Of a stretch of DNA of 64,000 bases, positions 44,627 to 53,692 are shown one piece after another. Origin of the DNA: Sphingopyxis sp. (GTDB lineage Bacteria > Pseudomonadota > Alphaproteobacteria > Sphingomonadales > Sphingomonadaceae); contig JAEULK010000017.1 of assembly GCA_016793775.1 (NCBI GenBank), positions 1-64,000 of the forward strand, in the 5' to 3' direction. The position numbers and the translations under genes are program-made. Below the pieces are notes generated by a model that worked only from the letters and a program-made list of their open reading frames with translations, had not been told where the DNA came from and did no database searches. Each line of letters begins with the position of its first letter. Position 1 is the stretch's first letter.

Positions 44627-45838
44627 TCAGGGCAGTTCAGCTAGATAGGCCTCGATATCGTCGGGATCGAAGGCGCGGCCGTCGAAAAAGCGATCGCTGC
44701 CGAGCGTGAGGCGGCCCTGCGTTGAACCCGCTCCGATCGGCTCGTCGAGCCCGCCTTCAAGCTTGGAACTTGCGCCGGGGAGGGGCGCGCCAGAACCGGC
44801 GAGAGCTGCGCGATAGACTTCGGGACGGAAGACATTGCTGGCCGCCGCCGCGCCCACCGCATCGAACGCCATATAGTCCCACCGCACCATCTGCGAATAG
44901 AGCCACGCCGCCTGGCTGCGCCAGGGGAAGTTCGCGGCCTCGCGATACTGGAACATGAAGTCGGGATAGTGGATCGGCTCGCCGCCGGGGGTCAGGCGGA
45001 TGCGGTCGGTGATCGCGCGCAGGATCGCATCGCGGGGTGCATCGAGATATTCCGAACGCGCGAGGATTTCGGCGCTCGCCTCGGCCGCGCCCGGCGCGAC
45101 GAAATGGGCGGCTGCCGCGTGAAGCGCGCGGACGAGCGCTTCGACTTCGCTGCGCCGGTCGTCCAGCACCGCTTCGCGCATCGCGAGCACTTTTTCGACG
45201 CCGCGCCGCCAGATCTGCGCGGTCGCGAGCGCGATATGGCCGACGCCGCGCTCGACCGCGATCGAGTTCCAGGGTTCGCCGACGCAGATGCCGTCGACCT
45301 CGCCCGCCGCCAGGGCATCGGCCGCGAAGGGCGGGCTGGTGACGACGATCTCGACATCCTGATCGGGACGGATGCCGACCCCGGCGAGCCAATAGCGCAG
45401 CATATAATTATGGCTCGAATAGCGATGGACGACCCCGAAACGTAGCGGCTTGCCCGCGGCAAGGCGCGCTAGCGCGATCTGTTTGAGCGCCGCGCCGATT
45501 TGCTGTGGATCGCCGAGCGCGTCGGTCAGGCCGACCTCTGCCGCCAGCGCCGCGGAGAAGGTGACGGCATTGCCGTTGAGGCCCAGCACGAAGGGCACGG
45601 CGAGCGGCACGGCGGGGCGGTCTCTTCCCAGCGTCGTCGCGATCGCGAGCGGTGCGATCATGTGCGCGGCGTCGGTGTGGCCATAGAGCAGCCGGTCGCG
45701 CACCGTCGCCCAGGTCATGTCGCGCACCAGTTCGATGGCCAGGCCTTCGCGGGCCGCGAAGCCCAGTTCGTGCGCGAGGATCGGCAGCGCGGCATCGACC
45801 AGCGGCAGGAACCCGATGCGGAAACGCTCGCCGGTCAT
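44627..45838 (-). CDS. nasS: Nitrate-responsive NasS (NrtA-like sensor)
   Basis: 403 residues, without a signal peptide, so cytoplasmic although the fold is that of periplasmic NrtA/SsuA binding proteins. Blocks FGVVHRYSSHNYMLRYWLAG and VDGICVGEPWN are conserved ligand-site segments of this group. NasS binds NasT and lets it go when nitrate or nitrite is bound. The start ATG overlaps the nasT stop (ATGA). It is the gene immediately before the leader it is expected to control. Confidence 0.9.
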   Translation of the reverse strand: MTGERFRIGFLPLVDAALPILAHELGFAAREGLAIELVRDMTWATVRDRLLYGHTDAAHMIAPLAIATTLGRDRPAVPLAVPFVLGLNGNAVTFSAALAAEVGLTDALGDPQQIGAALKQIALARLAAGKPLRFGVVHRYSSHNYMLRYWLAGVGIRPDQDVEIVVTSPPFAADALAAGEVDGICVGEPWNSIAVERGVGHIALATAQIWRRGVEKVLAMREAVLDDRRSEVEALVRALHAAAAHFVAPGAAEASAEILARSEYLDAPRDAILRAITDRIRLTPGGEPIHYPDFMFQYREAANFPWRSQAAWLYSQMVRWDYMAFDAVGAAAASNVFRPEVYRAALAGSGAPLPGASSKLEGGLDEPIGAGSTQGRLTLGSDRFFDGRAFDPDDIEAYLAELP

Positions 45839-46416
45839 TCCATGTCTCCCATCAAGGCTTCGCTGGTGATGATCGCCTCGGCGATCTCGGCGATCCGGCG
45901 GTTGCTGCGCATCGCCTGGCCGCGCAGCAGCGCATAGGCGGCGGGTTCGTCGATCCCGCGGCGCTTCATCACGATCGCCTTGGCTTTGTCGATGGCCGCG
46001 CGCTCGGCGAGGGCGTGTTTGGCATCGTCCAGCTCGCGTTGTAGCGACGAGAAGGCGTGGAAGCGGCGCACGGCGAGATCAAGCACCGGCTTGATGCGCT
46101 GCTGCGACAGCCCATCGACGACATAGGCGGAAACGCCCGCGTCGATCGCCGCGAAAGTCGCCTCGGTATCGCTCTGATCGACGAACATCGCGATCGGGCG
46201 CGCCAGCGCGCGCGACATGGCGAAGAAATCCTCGAGCAAATCGCGGCTCGGGTTTTCGAGGTTGATGAGGACGACTTCGGGGGTGGCGGCCTCGATCTGG
46301 GCGACGAGCGGCCCGGTGGGATCGATGAGGATGAGATCGTCGAGCCCCGCCGCGCGCAGGCCATCGGAAATGATGGCCGCCCGCGTCGTGCTGGTGTCGA
46401 TGATCGCGATCCTCAT
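45835..46416 (-). CDS. nasT: NasT, ANTAR-domain antiterminator
   Basis: 193 residues. A receiver-like domain (about 1-120) is followed by an ANTAR RNA-binding domain (about 130-190: AERAAIDKAKAIVMKRRG ... LLRGQAMRSNRRIAEIAEAI). At the usual phosphorylation place the sequence reads VLINLENPS, so the aspartate seems replaced by asparagine at residue 52. This fits control by binding to NasS rather than by a kinase. It should bind the leader RNA before the nitrate transporter and prevent termination. Confidence 0.9.
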   Translation of the reverse strand: MRIAIIDTSTTRAAIISDGLRAAGLDDLILIDPTGPLVAQIEAATPEVVLINLENPSRDLLEDFFAMSRALARPIAMFVDQSDTEATFAAIDAGVSAYVVDGLSQQRIKPVLDLAVRRFHAFSSLQRELDDAKHALAERAAIDKAKAIVMKRRGIDEPAAYALLRGQAMRSNRRIAEIAEAIITSEALMGDME

Positions 46417-46426
46417 GACCGCGCCC

Positions 46427-46630
46427 TTACGCTGCAGCGCACAAATCTGCCAGCGGGTTTCTTGCTCGCGACTGTTTTGCGTTGACGGCTACCTGATTCT
46501 TGAAACTATCGACCGATAGCGGAGTCACGACGAATTCAAAGCCGCCGTTCGGCCAGCTGCCTGCTGACTCATAGGTGCGTCCGAAATCGAGGTCGCCGGA
46601 ATCGACAAGCGCCTGAACATGCCCCGACAT
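46427..46630 (-). CDS. Possible small protein upstream of nasT, unknown
   Basis: 67 codons from an ATG at 46630 to a stop 10 bases before the nasT start. Third codon positions are moderately GC-rich. The chain reads like a soluble protein (LVDSGDLDFGRTYESAGSW) but matches no family known to me. The open frame continues upstream through the tRNA, which argues that part of it is chance. It could be a fragment left beside the tRNA gene. Confidence 0.25.
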   Translation of the reverse strand: MSGHVQALVDSGDLDFGRTYESAGSWPNGGFEFVVTPLSVDSFKNQVAVNAKQSRARNPLADLCAAA

Positions 46631-46731
46631 CGCTTCCGCGATGTGAAGCCTGAAAAGGTGATTAAGTTGCGATTTCGGTTTATAACCGCTTGGTACCGAA
46701 AAATGTATATAAATCAGCGCCGTAGGTGTAC
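46631..46731. other. Gap between the possible small gene and tRNA-Asn
   Basis: AT-richer than its surroundings, no gene seen. It may hold the nasT promoter. Confidence 0.25.
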
Positions 46732-46806
46732 TGGCTCCCCGGGTAGGATTCGAACCTACGACCGATCGATTAACAGTCGATTGCTCTACCGCTGAGCTAC
46801 CGAGGA
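46732..46806 (-). tRNA. tRNA-Asn (anticodon GTT)
   Basis: 75 bases including an encoded CCA. The acceptor stem TCCTCGG pairs with CCGGGGA, the D arm reads GCTCAGCGGTAGAGC, the anticodon stem-loop ATCGA-CTGTTAA-TCGAT gives GTT, and the T arm is GTAGG-TTCGAAT-CCTAC. No attachment-site duplication was seen next to it. Confidence 0.95.
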
Positions 46807-46869
46807 ACACACCGCCGTGGCGGACAAGGCGGCCCCTTTGCCGCCGGTCGCGGTATTTTGCAAGCCCCC

Positions 46870-47640
46870 TCAGACGATAAATTGTTCCATCGCGATGCGT
46901 TCGTCGAGGCCTTGGTCGGGATCGAAGAGCAAAGTCAGCGGGCGGCTGCGGTCGGTGGTAACCAGCACGGTCTTCACGTCGCGGATTTCGCGCTGATCGG
47001 CGACCGCGCTGACCGGACGTTTCGCTGCTTCGCGAACGTTGAAGCGGATGCTCGTCGATTCGGGGACCAGTGCGCCGCGCCAGCGCCGCGGGCGGAAGGG
47101 GCTGATCGGGGTGAGCGCCAGCATCTGCGATTCGAGGGGCAGGATCGGGCCGTTGGCGCTGAGATTGTATGCGGTCGATCCGGCGGGCGTCGATACGAGC
47201 ACGCCGTCGCACGCCAGTTCCTCGAGCATCGTCTTCTCGTTGATCAGCACTTCGAGCTTTGCGGCCTGACGCGTTTCGCGGAGCAGCGAGATTTCGTTGA
47301 TCGCGGGCAGGATATGGCGTTCGCCGCTGATCGTGGTGATGTCGCCCGCCAGCGGGTGGATCAGAAAGGGCCGCGCGGCGGCGAGCCGTTCGAGCAGTCC
47401 CTCGATGCGAAACTCGTTCATCAGGAAACCGATGGTGCCGCGGTTCATGCCGAACACAGGCATCGACCGGCGCTGGTCGAGCAATTGGTGCAGCATGTGC
47501 AGCAGGAAGCCGTCGCCGCCGAGGACGATGAGCAGATCGGCGTCATTGAGATCGACGAAGTCGTAGAGCGGGCGCAGTTCGGCCTCAGCCTCCAGCCCCG
47601 CGGGCGCGTTCGACGCGACGAGCGCGATCTTGCGATGCAT
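46870..47640 (-). CDS. nadK: NAD kinase
   Basis: 256 residues, the short proteobacterial size. The catalytic motif LGGDG is at 40-44 and NRGTIGFL follows; TPAGSTAYNLSANGPI is the second conserved block. It makes NADP from NAD with ATP. It lies 24 bases after moaA on the same strand, so the two may be one transcript. Confidence 0.93.
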   Translation of the reverse strand: MHRKIALVASNAPAGLEAEAELRPLYDFVDLNDADLLIVLGGDGFLLHMLHQLLDQRRSMPVFGMNRGTIGFLMNEFRIEGLLERLAAARPFLIHPLAGDITTISGERHILPAINEISLLRETRQAAKLEVLINEKTMLEELACDGVLVSTPAGSTAYNLSANGPILPLESQMLALTPISPFRPRRWRGALVPESTSIRFNVREAAKRPVSAVADQREIRDVKTVLVTTDRSRPLTLLFDPDQGLDERIAMEQFIV

Positions 47641-47664
47641 GTTGGTCCCCCGAGGAGCGGGGTC

Positions 47665-48678
47665 CTACCCGCCCGTTGCACTCATATGACGCGCGACCGC
47701 CGGTTTGGACTTTCGTTCGATATGAAAGTCATGGGCGCGGGGTTTGCCAGCCAATGCGCCGTCAATCAAGCCATCGACTGCATGGGGGCCGCCGTCGCGC
47801 AGCGCGGCGCGCAGGTCGACATGATCGTCCTGACCCAGGCACATATAGATGCGGCCCTCGACGGTAAGGCGGATGCGGTTGCAGGCCGTGCAGAAATTGT
47901 CCGACAGCGGCGTGATCAGGCCGAGCGTGACGGGGCTGTCCTCGACCGCGAAATAGCGCGCCGGTCCGCCGGTTTTCTTGTCGACGGCGAAGATCGAGCG
48001 CTCGGCGCGTAGCGGCGCGATGAACTGGTGGAGCGGGATATAATGATCGCTGCGGTCGTCGGCGACCTCGCCCAGCGGCATGGTTTCGATGAGCGTCAGG
48101 TCACAGCCGTTGTCTGCGCACCAGCCGAGCATCGGCAACAGCTGGTCCTCGTTGAGCCCCGCCAGCGCGACCATGTTGATCTTGACCGCAAGCCCCGCGG
48201 CGCGCGCGGCGGCGATGCCCTTCAGGACCACGTCGACGTCGCCGACGCGGGTGATATGGCGGAAGGCTTGCGCGTCGAGCGTATCGAGGCTGACATTGAT
48301 GCGGCGCACGCCGTTCGCGGCGAGCATCGGCGCATGTTCGGCGAGGCGCATCGCGTTGGTGGTCAGCGTCAGTTCGTCGAGGCCGTGTCCGATCAACGCG
48401 CCGAGCCGTCCGACGAGCGTATCGATGCCGCGCCTTACCAGCGGTTCGCCGCCGGTCAGGCGGATGCGACGGATGCCGCGCGCGACGAAGCGTTCGGCAA
48501 GCTCGGCCATTTCCTCGATGCTGAGCACCGCCGATTTGGGGAGGAAAATCATATCCTCCGCCATGCAATAACGGCAGCGCAGGTCGCAGCGGTCGGTCAC
48601 CGAAAGGCGCAGATAATCGATCCGGCGGCCGTGGCCGTCGGTGAGTGGCGCAAGCGACGAGGGTGACAATCGGCTCAT
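47665..48678 (-). CDS. moaA: GTP 3',8-cyclase, molybdenum cofactor synthesis
   Basis: 337 residues from ATG 48678. The radical-SAM cluster cysteines are in CDLRCRYC (C31, C35, C38). The second [4Fe-4S] cluster is held by DNFCTACNRIRL and a later cysteine in MCLGQ. It catalyses the first step of molybdopterin synthesis, needed by the nitrate reductase 9 kb away. The C-terminus lacks the usual GG-end but ends ATGG. Confidence 0.92.
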   Translation of the reverse strand: MSRLSPSSLAPLTDGHGRRIDYLRLSVTDRCDLRCRYCMAEDMIFLPKSAVLSIEEMAELAERFVARGIRRIRLTGGEPLVRRGIDTLVGRLGALIGHGLDELTLTTNAMRLAEHAPMLAANGVRRINVSLDTLDAQAFRHITRVGDVDVVLKGIAAARAAGLAVKINMVALAGLNEDQLLPMLGWCADNGCDLTLIETMPLGEVADDRSDHYIPLHQFIAPLRAERSIFAVDKKTGGPARYFAVEDSPVTLGLITPLSDNFCTACNRIRLTVEGRIYMCLGQDDHVDLRAALRDGGPHAVDGLIDGALAGKPRAHDFHIERKSKPAVARHMSATGG

Positions 48679-48740
48679 CTTTGTAAACCTTGCTGCAAAA
48701 GGCAGGGGATTGGCAAGCAATGCCTGCTATGGGGACGCCG

Positions 48741-49937
48741 ATGAATCGTATCGCCGACCCTTTTTCCGCCGCTGTCGGGCATCTTGAATCGTTGCATTTG
48801 CGACATAATTCGGACGTCGGTGTGATATTGGTGCAGATCGATCAACTGGCGCGGATCAACAATGCGGGGGGCACCGCGGCGGGCGATGCCGTGCTTGAGG
48901 AGATCGGGCGGCGACTCGAAAATTTCGTCGGCGACGAGTTCGGGCGGGGGTCGCACGTCGACCGGCTCGACGGACCGCGCTTCCTGATCGTGCCCGCGGC
49001 GGCGCTCTCGCTGGGGGCGCTGCGCGCGCAGGAACGCGCGCTGCATGTCGCGCTCGCCGAACCGATGGTCGGCGATCCCAATGGCCGGCTCGCGATCAGG
49101 ATCGCCGCGGCGCAGATCGTCCGCGACGAACCCGTCGCCGACCAGCTGCGCACCGCGAGCGACCAGCTTGCGCGCCCCGCCTCGGCGCGCGACGGGGTGA
49201 TGGTCAAGGCGGCCCTGTCGCGCGATGAGGTCGTCATCTTCTACCAGCCGCAATATGACGTCGCGACCGGCGCGATGACGGGGGTGGAGGCGCTGCTACG
49301 CTGGCAGCATCCCGAGTTGGGCCTGCTTGGCGCCGGCGCGTTGGTCACCGCGGCGCGCGCGGCACGGATGGAGTGCGAGCTGACCGAACAGGCGCACCGT
49401 GTCGCACTCGCCGAGATGGCGGCGTGGCCGAAGGCTCTGGCGAAATTGCGCGTGTCGCTCAACATCACGGCCGCGGACCTCGGCGATCCCGATTTCGCCG
49501 ATCGCTTCGCGGCGATGGCGAAACAGACGGGGATCGATCCCGACCGGCTGACCCTCGAACTCACCGAACAGGCGATGCTTAGCGATCCCGCGAGCGCCGC
49601 GGAACAGCTGGCCCAGATCCGCGAATTGGGCTGTGCCATCGCGATCGACGATTTCGGAACGGGCTATTCCAGCCTGTCGCTGCTCGCCCGGCTGCCGATC
49701 GATTATCTGAAGATCGACAGCGGTTTCACCCGCACCATCGACGGCAGCGACCGCGACCGTATCGTGGTGCGGGCGATCGTCGATCTGGCGCGCGCGCTGG
49801 GGCTGCTGGTGGTCGCCGAGGGCATCGAGAATGAGGCGCAACTCGCGCGGCTGAAGGAACTGGGCGTCGCGACCTGGCAGGGCTTCCTGAAGTCGGGGCC
49901 GGTGCCGGGGGATGAGCTGGTCGGGTTGATGGAGTAA
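48741..49937 (+). CDS. EAL-domain cyclic di-GMP phosphodiesterase with degenerate GGDEF
   Basis: 398 residues from ATG 48741, chosen because GGGGA stands a few bases before it; ATG 48720 is possible. The first 150 residues are a GGDEF fold in which the catalytic motif is lost (RLDGPRF in its place). The EAL domain (about 155-390) keeps EALLRW, LELTEQAM, IDDFGTGYSS, YLKID and EGIEN, so the metal and catalytic residues look intact and it should break down c-di-GMP. It is divergent from moaA. A PilZ protein lies 7 kb downstream. Confidence 0.88.
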   Translation: MNRIADPFSAAVGHLESLHLRHNSDVGVILVQIDQLARINNAGGTAAGDAVLEEIGRRLENFVGDEFGRGSHVDRLDGPRFLIVPAAALSLGALRAQERALHVALAEPMVGDPNGRLAIRIAAAQIVRDEPVADQLRTASDQLARPASARDGVMVKAALSRDEVVIFYQPQYDVATGAMTGVEALLRWQHPELGLLGAGALVTAARAARMECELTEQAHRVALAEMAAWPKALAKLRVSLNITAADLGDPDFADRFAAMAKQTGIDPDRLTLELTEQAMLSDPASAAEQLAQIRELGCAIAIDDFGTGYSSLSLLARLPIDYLKIDSGFTRTIDGSDRDRIVVRAIVDLARALGLLVVAEGIENEAQLARLKELGVATWQGFLKSGPVPGDELVGLME

Positions 49938-49938
49938 T

Positions 49939-50016
49939 CGTCGCCCCCGCGAAGGCGGGGGCCGCTACTGGTGTTGTGCACGGTCGCCACCGGCCCCCGC
50001 CCTCGCGGGGGCGACG
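49939..50016. repeat. 25-base inverted repeat between convergent EAL and mfd genes
   Basis: The sequence at 49939-49963 is mirrored at 49992-50016 with one mismatch in 25 bases; each arm is itself a small GC hairpin (GCCCCCGC with GCGGGGGC). It sits exactly between two convergent genes and can serve as a two-way terminator. Such hairpins are common between genes in this family of bacteria. Confidence 0.75.
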
Positions 50017-53000
50017 TTAGTTTGCTTGCCGTGCCAGCTTCCCCAGACCCTTCGACAATTGCAGCGCGCCGTTCAGCCGCGCGCCGGTGCTCATCCAGTC
50101 GCCGCTGATCGACAGCTTGTTGTCGGGGCGGATGCGCGCGCGGCCTTTCAGGCGCTCGACATAGGCGATCAGGCCCGGGACGTTCGCGAACGCGTCGCCG
50201 TGGAAGCTGACCAGCGCGCCCTTGGTCCCGACGTCGAGCTTGGCGATGCCCGCGAGCTTGGCATTGGCCTTGATCTCCATCAGCTGGACGAGGTTCGCGG
50301 TCTCGGGCGGCAGCGGGCCGAAGCGGTCGATCATCTCGGCCGCGAAGGCGTCGAGCGCGGGGCGGTCCTGCGCATCGTTGAGGCGGCGATAGAGCGCCAT
50401 GCGCAGCGGCAGGTCGGGGACATAGTCCTCGGGGATCAGGATCGGCGCGTCGATGGTGATCGTCGGCGACAAGGCTTCGCGCGGCGGCATTTTTCCGGCG
50501 CCCTCGGCCTTGGCCACCAGGATCGCCTCCTCGAGCATCGACTGATAGAGTTCGAAGCCGACCTCGCGGATATGCCCCGACTGTTCGTCGCCGACGAGAT
50601 TGCCCGCGCCGCGGATGTCGAGGTCGTGGCTTGCGAGCTGAAAACCCGCGCCCAAGGTGTCAAGATCGCCGAGCAGCTTGAGCCGCTTTTCGGCGGTATC
50701 GGTGATCGCGCCATGGTCGGGCGTGGTGAGATAGGCGTAAGCGCGCGTCTTCGACCGCCCGACGCGCCCGCGCAGCTGGTAGAGCTGGGCAAGGCCGAAG
50801 CGGTCGGCGCGGTGGACGATCAGCGTATTGGCACTCGGAATGTCGAGACCCGATTCGACGATGGTCGTCGATACCAGCACATCATATTTGCGGTCGTAGA
50901 AAGCGCTCATACGCTCCTCGACCTCGCCCGGTGCCATCTGGCCGTGCGCGACGACATATTTGATCTCGGGCACGCGCGTGCGCAGGAATTCCTCGATGTC
51001 GGGGAGGTCCTTGATCCGCGGCGTGACGAAGAAGCTCTGCCCGCCGCGGTCATGCTCGCGGAGCAATGCCTCGCGGATCACGACGGGATCCCAGGGTGCG
51101 ACATAGGTGCGTACCGCGAGGCGGTCCACGGGCGGCGTCTGGATGACGCTGAGTTCGCGCAGGCCCGACATCGCCATCTGCAGCGTGCGCGGGATCGGGG
51201 TCGCGGTGAGCGTCAGGACATGGACGTCGGTCTTGAGCTGCTTCAGCCGTTCCTTGTGGGCGACGCCGAAACGCTGCTCTTCGTCGACGATGACGAGGCC
51301 GAGACTCTTGAACTCGACCGATTTCGCGATCACCGCATGGGTGCCGACGACGATGTCGATCTGGCCGCTCGCGAGGCCGTCGCGCGTCCTTTGCGCCTCG
51401 GCGGCAGGGACGAGGCGCGACAGGCGGCCGATGTTGACCGGGAAGCCTTTGAAGCGCTCGACGAAATTGGTGAAATGCTGACGTGCGAGCAATGTGGTCG
51501 GACAGACGAGCGCGACCTGTACTCCGGCCATCGCGGCGACGAAGGCGGCGCGCAGCGCGACCTCGGTCTTGCCGAAACCGACGTCGCCGCACACCAGCCG
51601 GTCCATCGGGCGCCCCGATGCCATGTCGGCGAGCACGTCGCCGATCGCGCGGTCCTGATCGTCGGTTTCCTGATAGGGGAAGCGGTCGGCGAAGGCGGGA
51701 TAGGCGGCGTCTTGCGCCAGCAGTTCGCCCGAGCGCAAAGCGCGCTGCGCCGCGGTCGCGAGCAATTCGCCGGCGATCTCGCGGATGCGTTCTTTCATCC
51801 GCGCCTTGCGGCGCTGCCACGCTTCGCCGCCGAGCTTGTCGAGTCCGACCCCCTCGCTCTCGCCGCCGTAGCGCGAGAGGACGTCGAGATTTTCGACCGG
51901 GACGTAGAGCTTGTCGCCGCCCGCGTACGTTAACGCGACGCAGTCGTGCGGGCTGTTGCCGACGGGAATCGAGGTCAGTCCCTCGTAACGCCCGATGCCA
52001 TGGTCGAGGTGGACGACGAGGTCGCCGACGCTGAGCGTTGCGAGCTCGGCGAGGAAGGCGTCGGCGCTCTTGCGGCGCTTCTGGCGACGGACCAGGCGCT
52101 CGCCGAGAATATCCTGTTCGGTGAGCAGGCTGATCGCGTCGCTGGCGAAACCATGGTCGAGCGGCAGGACGACCATCGCGGTCGTGCCGCCGCTCTCCGC
52201 CGACGCGGTACCGAGCGCTTCCTGCCAGCTGTCGGCGGGCGCAAGCGAGGTGACGCCATGGTCGCGCAGCAGCCCCGACAGGCGATCGCGCGCGCCGCCC
52301 GAATAGCTTGCGATGATCGTGCGGCGCCCCTTGCGGCGCTCGTCGGAGAGATGGTCTGCGACCTTGTCATAGACGTTGAGGTCGGCGGTGCGCTCGGGGG
52401 TGAAGTCGCGCGCGGCGAAGGTTTCGAGGTCGACGACGGTCGCGGCGGGCGGCACGTCGAAGGGGGTGACGATATGCACCGGGCGGCTCGCCGCGGCACC
52501 CGCCCATTCGGCTTCGGTCAGGTAGAGCGTCTCGGGCTTCAGCGGCCGATAGCTGCCCGCCTGTTCCTGCGCCGCCGCCACACGGTTCGCATGATAGTCG
52601 GCGATCGCCGCGAAGCGCGTCTCGGCGGTCGCCTCGGTGCGGTGGCCGCGCAGCACCGGGGTTGCGGGATCGATATGGTCGAAGATCGTCGCCAGCCGCT
52701 CCTCGAACAAGGGCAGCCAATGGTCCATGCCCGCCTGGCGCCGCCCCTCGCTGACCGCCTGGTAGAGCGGGTCGCCGGTCGCCTGCGCGCCGAAGATTTC
52801 GCGATACGCCGAGCGGAAGCGCTTGATCGTGTCCTGGTCGAGCAGGGTCTCGGCGGCAGGGAGCAGTTGCAGCGCCTTCGCGGGCCCCAGGCTGCGCTGG
52901 TCGGCGGGGTCGAAGCGGCGGATGCTCTCGATCTCGTCGCCGAAGAAATCGACGCGCAGTCCGGTTTCTTCGCCCGCGGGGAAAAGGTCGACGATGCCGC

Positions 53001-53517
53001 CGCGCACCGCGAACTCGCCCTGGTCGGCGACAGTATCGACGCGGCTGAAGCCGTTCGAGACCAGCAACTCGGCGAGCGCATCGCGGTCGATCCGCATACC
53101 GGGGCCAAGCGTCGTCGCGAGCCGGCGGATGCGGAAGGGGGTGAGCGTGCGCTGGGTGACCGCGGCGACGGTGGTCAGGATCAGCTCGCCGCGTTTCGGC
53201 ACGGCCTGCAACGCCGACAATGTCGCGAGCCGGTCGGCGCTGACGCGCATCGATGGGCCGGCCCGGTCGTAGGGCAGGCAGTCCCATGCCGGGAAGCGGT
53301 GGACGGTGAGGTCGGGCGCAAAGAAGGGCGCGGCATCGGCGACCGCCTGCATCGCGGTATCATCGGTCGCGACATAGACAAGGCGTTTGTCGCTGGCGCG
53401 CGCTAGCTCGGCGAGCAGCAGCGGCAGGAAACCGTCGGCCGCGCGCGAAATCGTCAGCGGCGTGGGCGCCGACGCGATCGCGGCAAAGATGTCGGCGGCG
53501 TTAGAGCCTGTTGACAT
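50017..53517 (-). CDS. mfd: Transcription-repair coupling factor Mfd
   Basis: 1166 residues. Order: UvrB-like N-terminal part (from VYVATDDTAMQAVAD on), RNA-polymerase-interacting domain (VGDLVVHLDHGIGRYEGL), RecG-like translocase with GDVGFGKTEVALRAAF and the DEEQ box in IVDEEQRFGV, then the TRG region and a C-terminal regulatory domain. It pushes stalled RNA polymerase off damaged DNA and recruits UvrA. The chosen start (MSTGSNAAD) lies inside the left arm of a 185-base inverted-repeat element, so the first six codons seem to come from that element. Confidence 0.95.
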   Translation of the reverse strand: MSTGSNAADIFAAIASAPTPLTISRAADGFLPLLLAELARASDKRLVYVATDDTAMQAVADAAPFFAPDLTVHRFPAWDCLPYDRAGPSMRVSADRLATLSALQAVPKRGELILTTVAAVTQRTLTPFRIRRLATTLGPGMRIDRDALAELLVSNGFSRVDTVADQGEFAVRGGIVDLFPAGEETGLRVDFFGDEIESIRRFDPADQRSLGPAKALQLLPAAETLLDQDTIKRFRSAYREIFGAQATGDPLYQAVSEGRRQAGMDHWLPLFEERLATIFDHIDPATPVLRGHRTEATAETRFAAIADYHANRVAAAQEQAGSYRPLKPETLYLTEAEWAGAAASRPVHIVTPFDVPPAATVVDLETFAARDFTPERTADLNVYDKVADHLSDERRKGRRTIIASYSGGARDRLSGLLRDHGVTSLAPADSWQEALGTASAESGGTTAMVVLPLDHGFASDAISLLTEQDILGERLVRRQKRRKSADAFLAELATLSVGDLVVHLDHGIGRYEGLTSIPVGNSPHDCVALTYAGGDKLYVPVENLDVLSRYGGESEGVGLDKLGGEAWQRRKARMKERIREIAGELLATAAQRALRSGELLAQDAAYPAFADRFPYQETDDQDRAIGDVLADMASGRPMDRLVCGDVGFGKTEVALRAAFVAAMAGVQVALVCPTTLLARQHFTNFVERFKGFPVNIGRLSRLVPAAEAQRTRDGLASGQIDIVVGTHAVIAKSVEFKSLGLVIVDEEQRFGVAHKERLKQLKTDVHVLTLTATPIPRTLQMAMSGLRELSVIQTPPVDRLAVRTYVAPWDPVVIREALLREHDRGGQSFFVTPRIKDLPDIEEFLRTRVPEIKYVVAHGQMAPGEVEERMSAFYDRKYDVLVSTTIVESGLDIPSANTLIVHRADRFGLAQLYQLRGRVGRSKTRAYAYLTTPDHGAITDTAEKRLKLLGDLDTLGAGFQLASHDLDIRGAGNLVGDEQSGHIREVGFELYQSMLEEAILVAKAEGAGKMPPREALSPTITIDAPILIPEDYVPDLPLRMALYRRLNDAQDRPALDAFAAEMIDRFGPLPPETANLVQLMEIKANAKLAGIAKLDVGTKGALVSFHGDAFANVPGLIAYVERLKGRARIRPDNKLSISGDWMSTGARLNGALQLSKGLGKLARQAN

Positions 53518-53687
53518 GAGCTTGCTCCATCTTGCTTCGCTGCGCAACCCCGAAGGGGCGGGCCGATTTCGGCCCATTGCTGCGTTGCTCGTCGGGCACG
53601 ATGGTCCGCATCGCGCCTCTCCTCGCGCCTTGCACTGGGCCGAAATCGGCTCCGTCAAAATGGGGCAAGCTCATGTCAACAGGCTCT
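53503..53687. repeat. Nested inverted-repeat element (MITE-like) over the mfd start
   Basis: Outer arms of 32 bases, 53503-53534 and 53656-53687, match with two mismatches and begin AGAGCCTGTTGACATGAGC. Inside, a 15-base pair GCCGATTTCGGCCCA at 53562-53576 is matched exactly at 53636-53650. The whole can fold as a long cruciform or hairpin. No target duplication was found. It stands between mfd and sdhE and reaches past the mfd start codon. Confidence 0.8.
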
Positions 53688-53692
53688 GTAGG

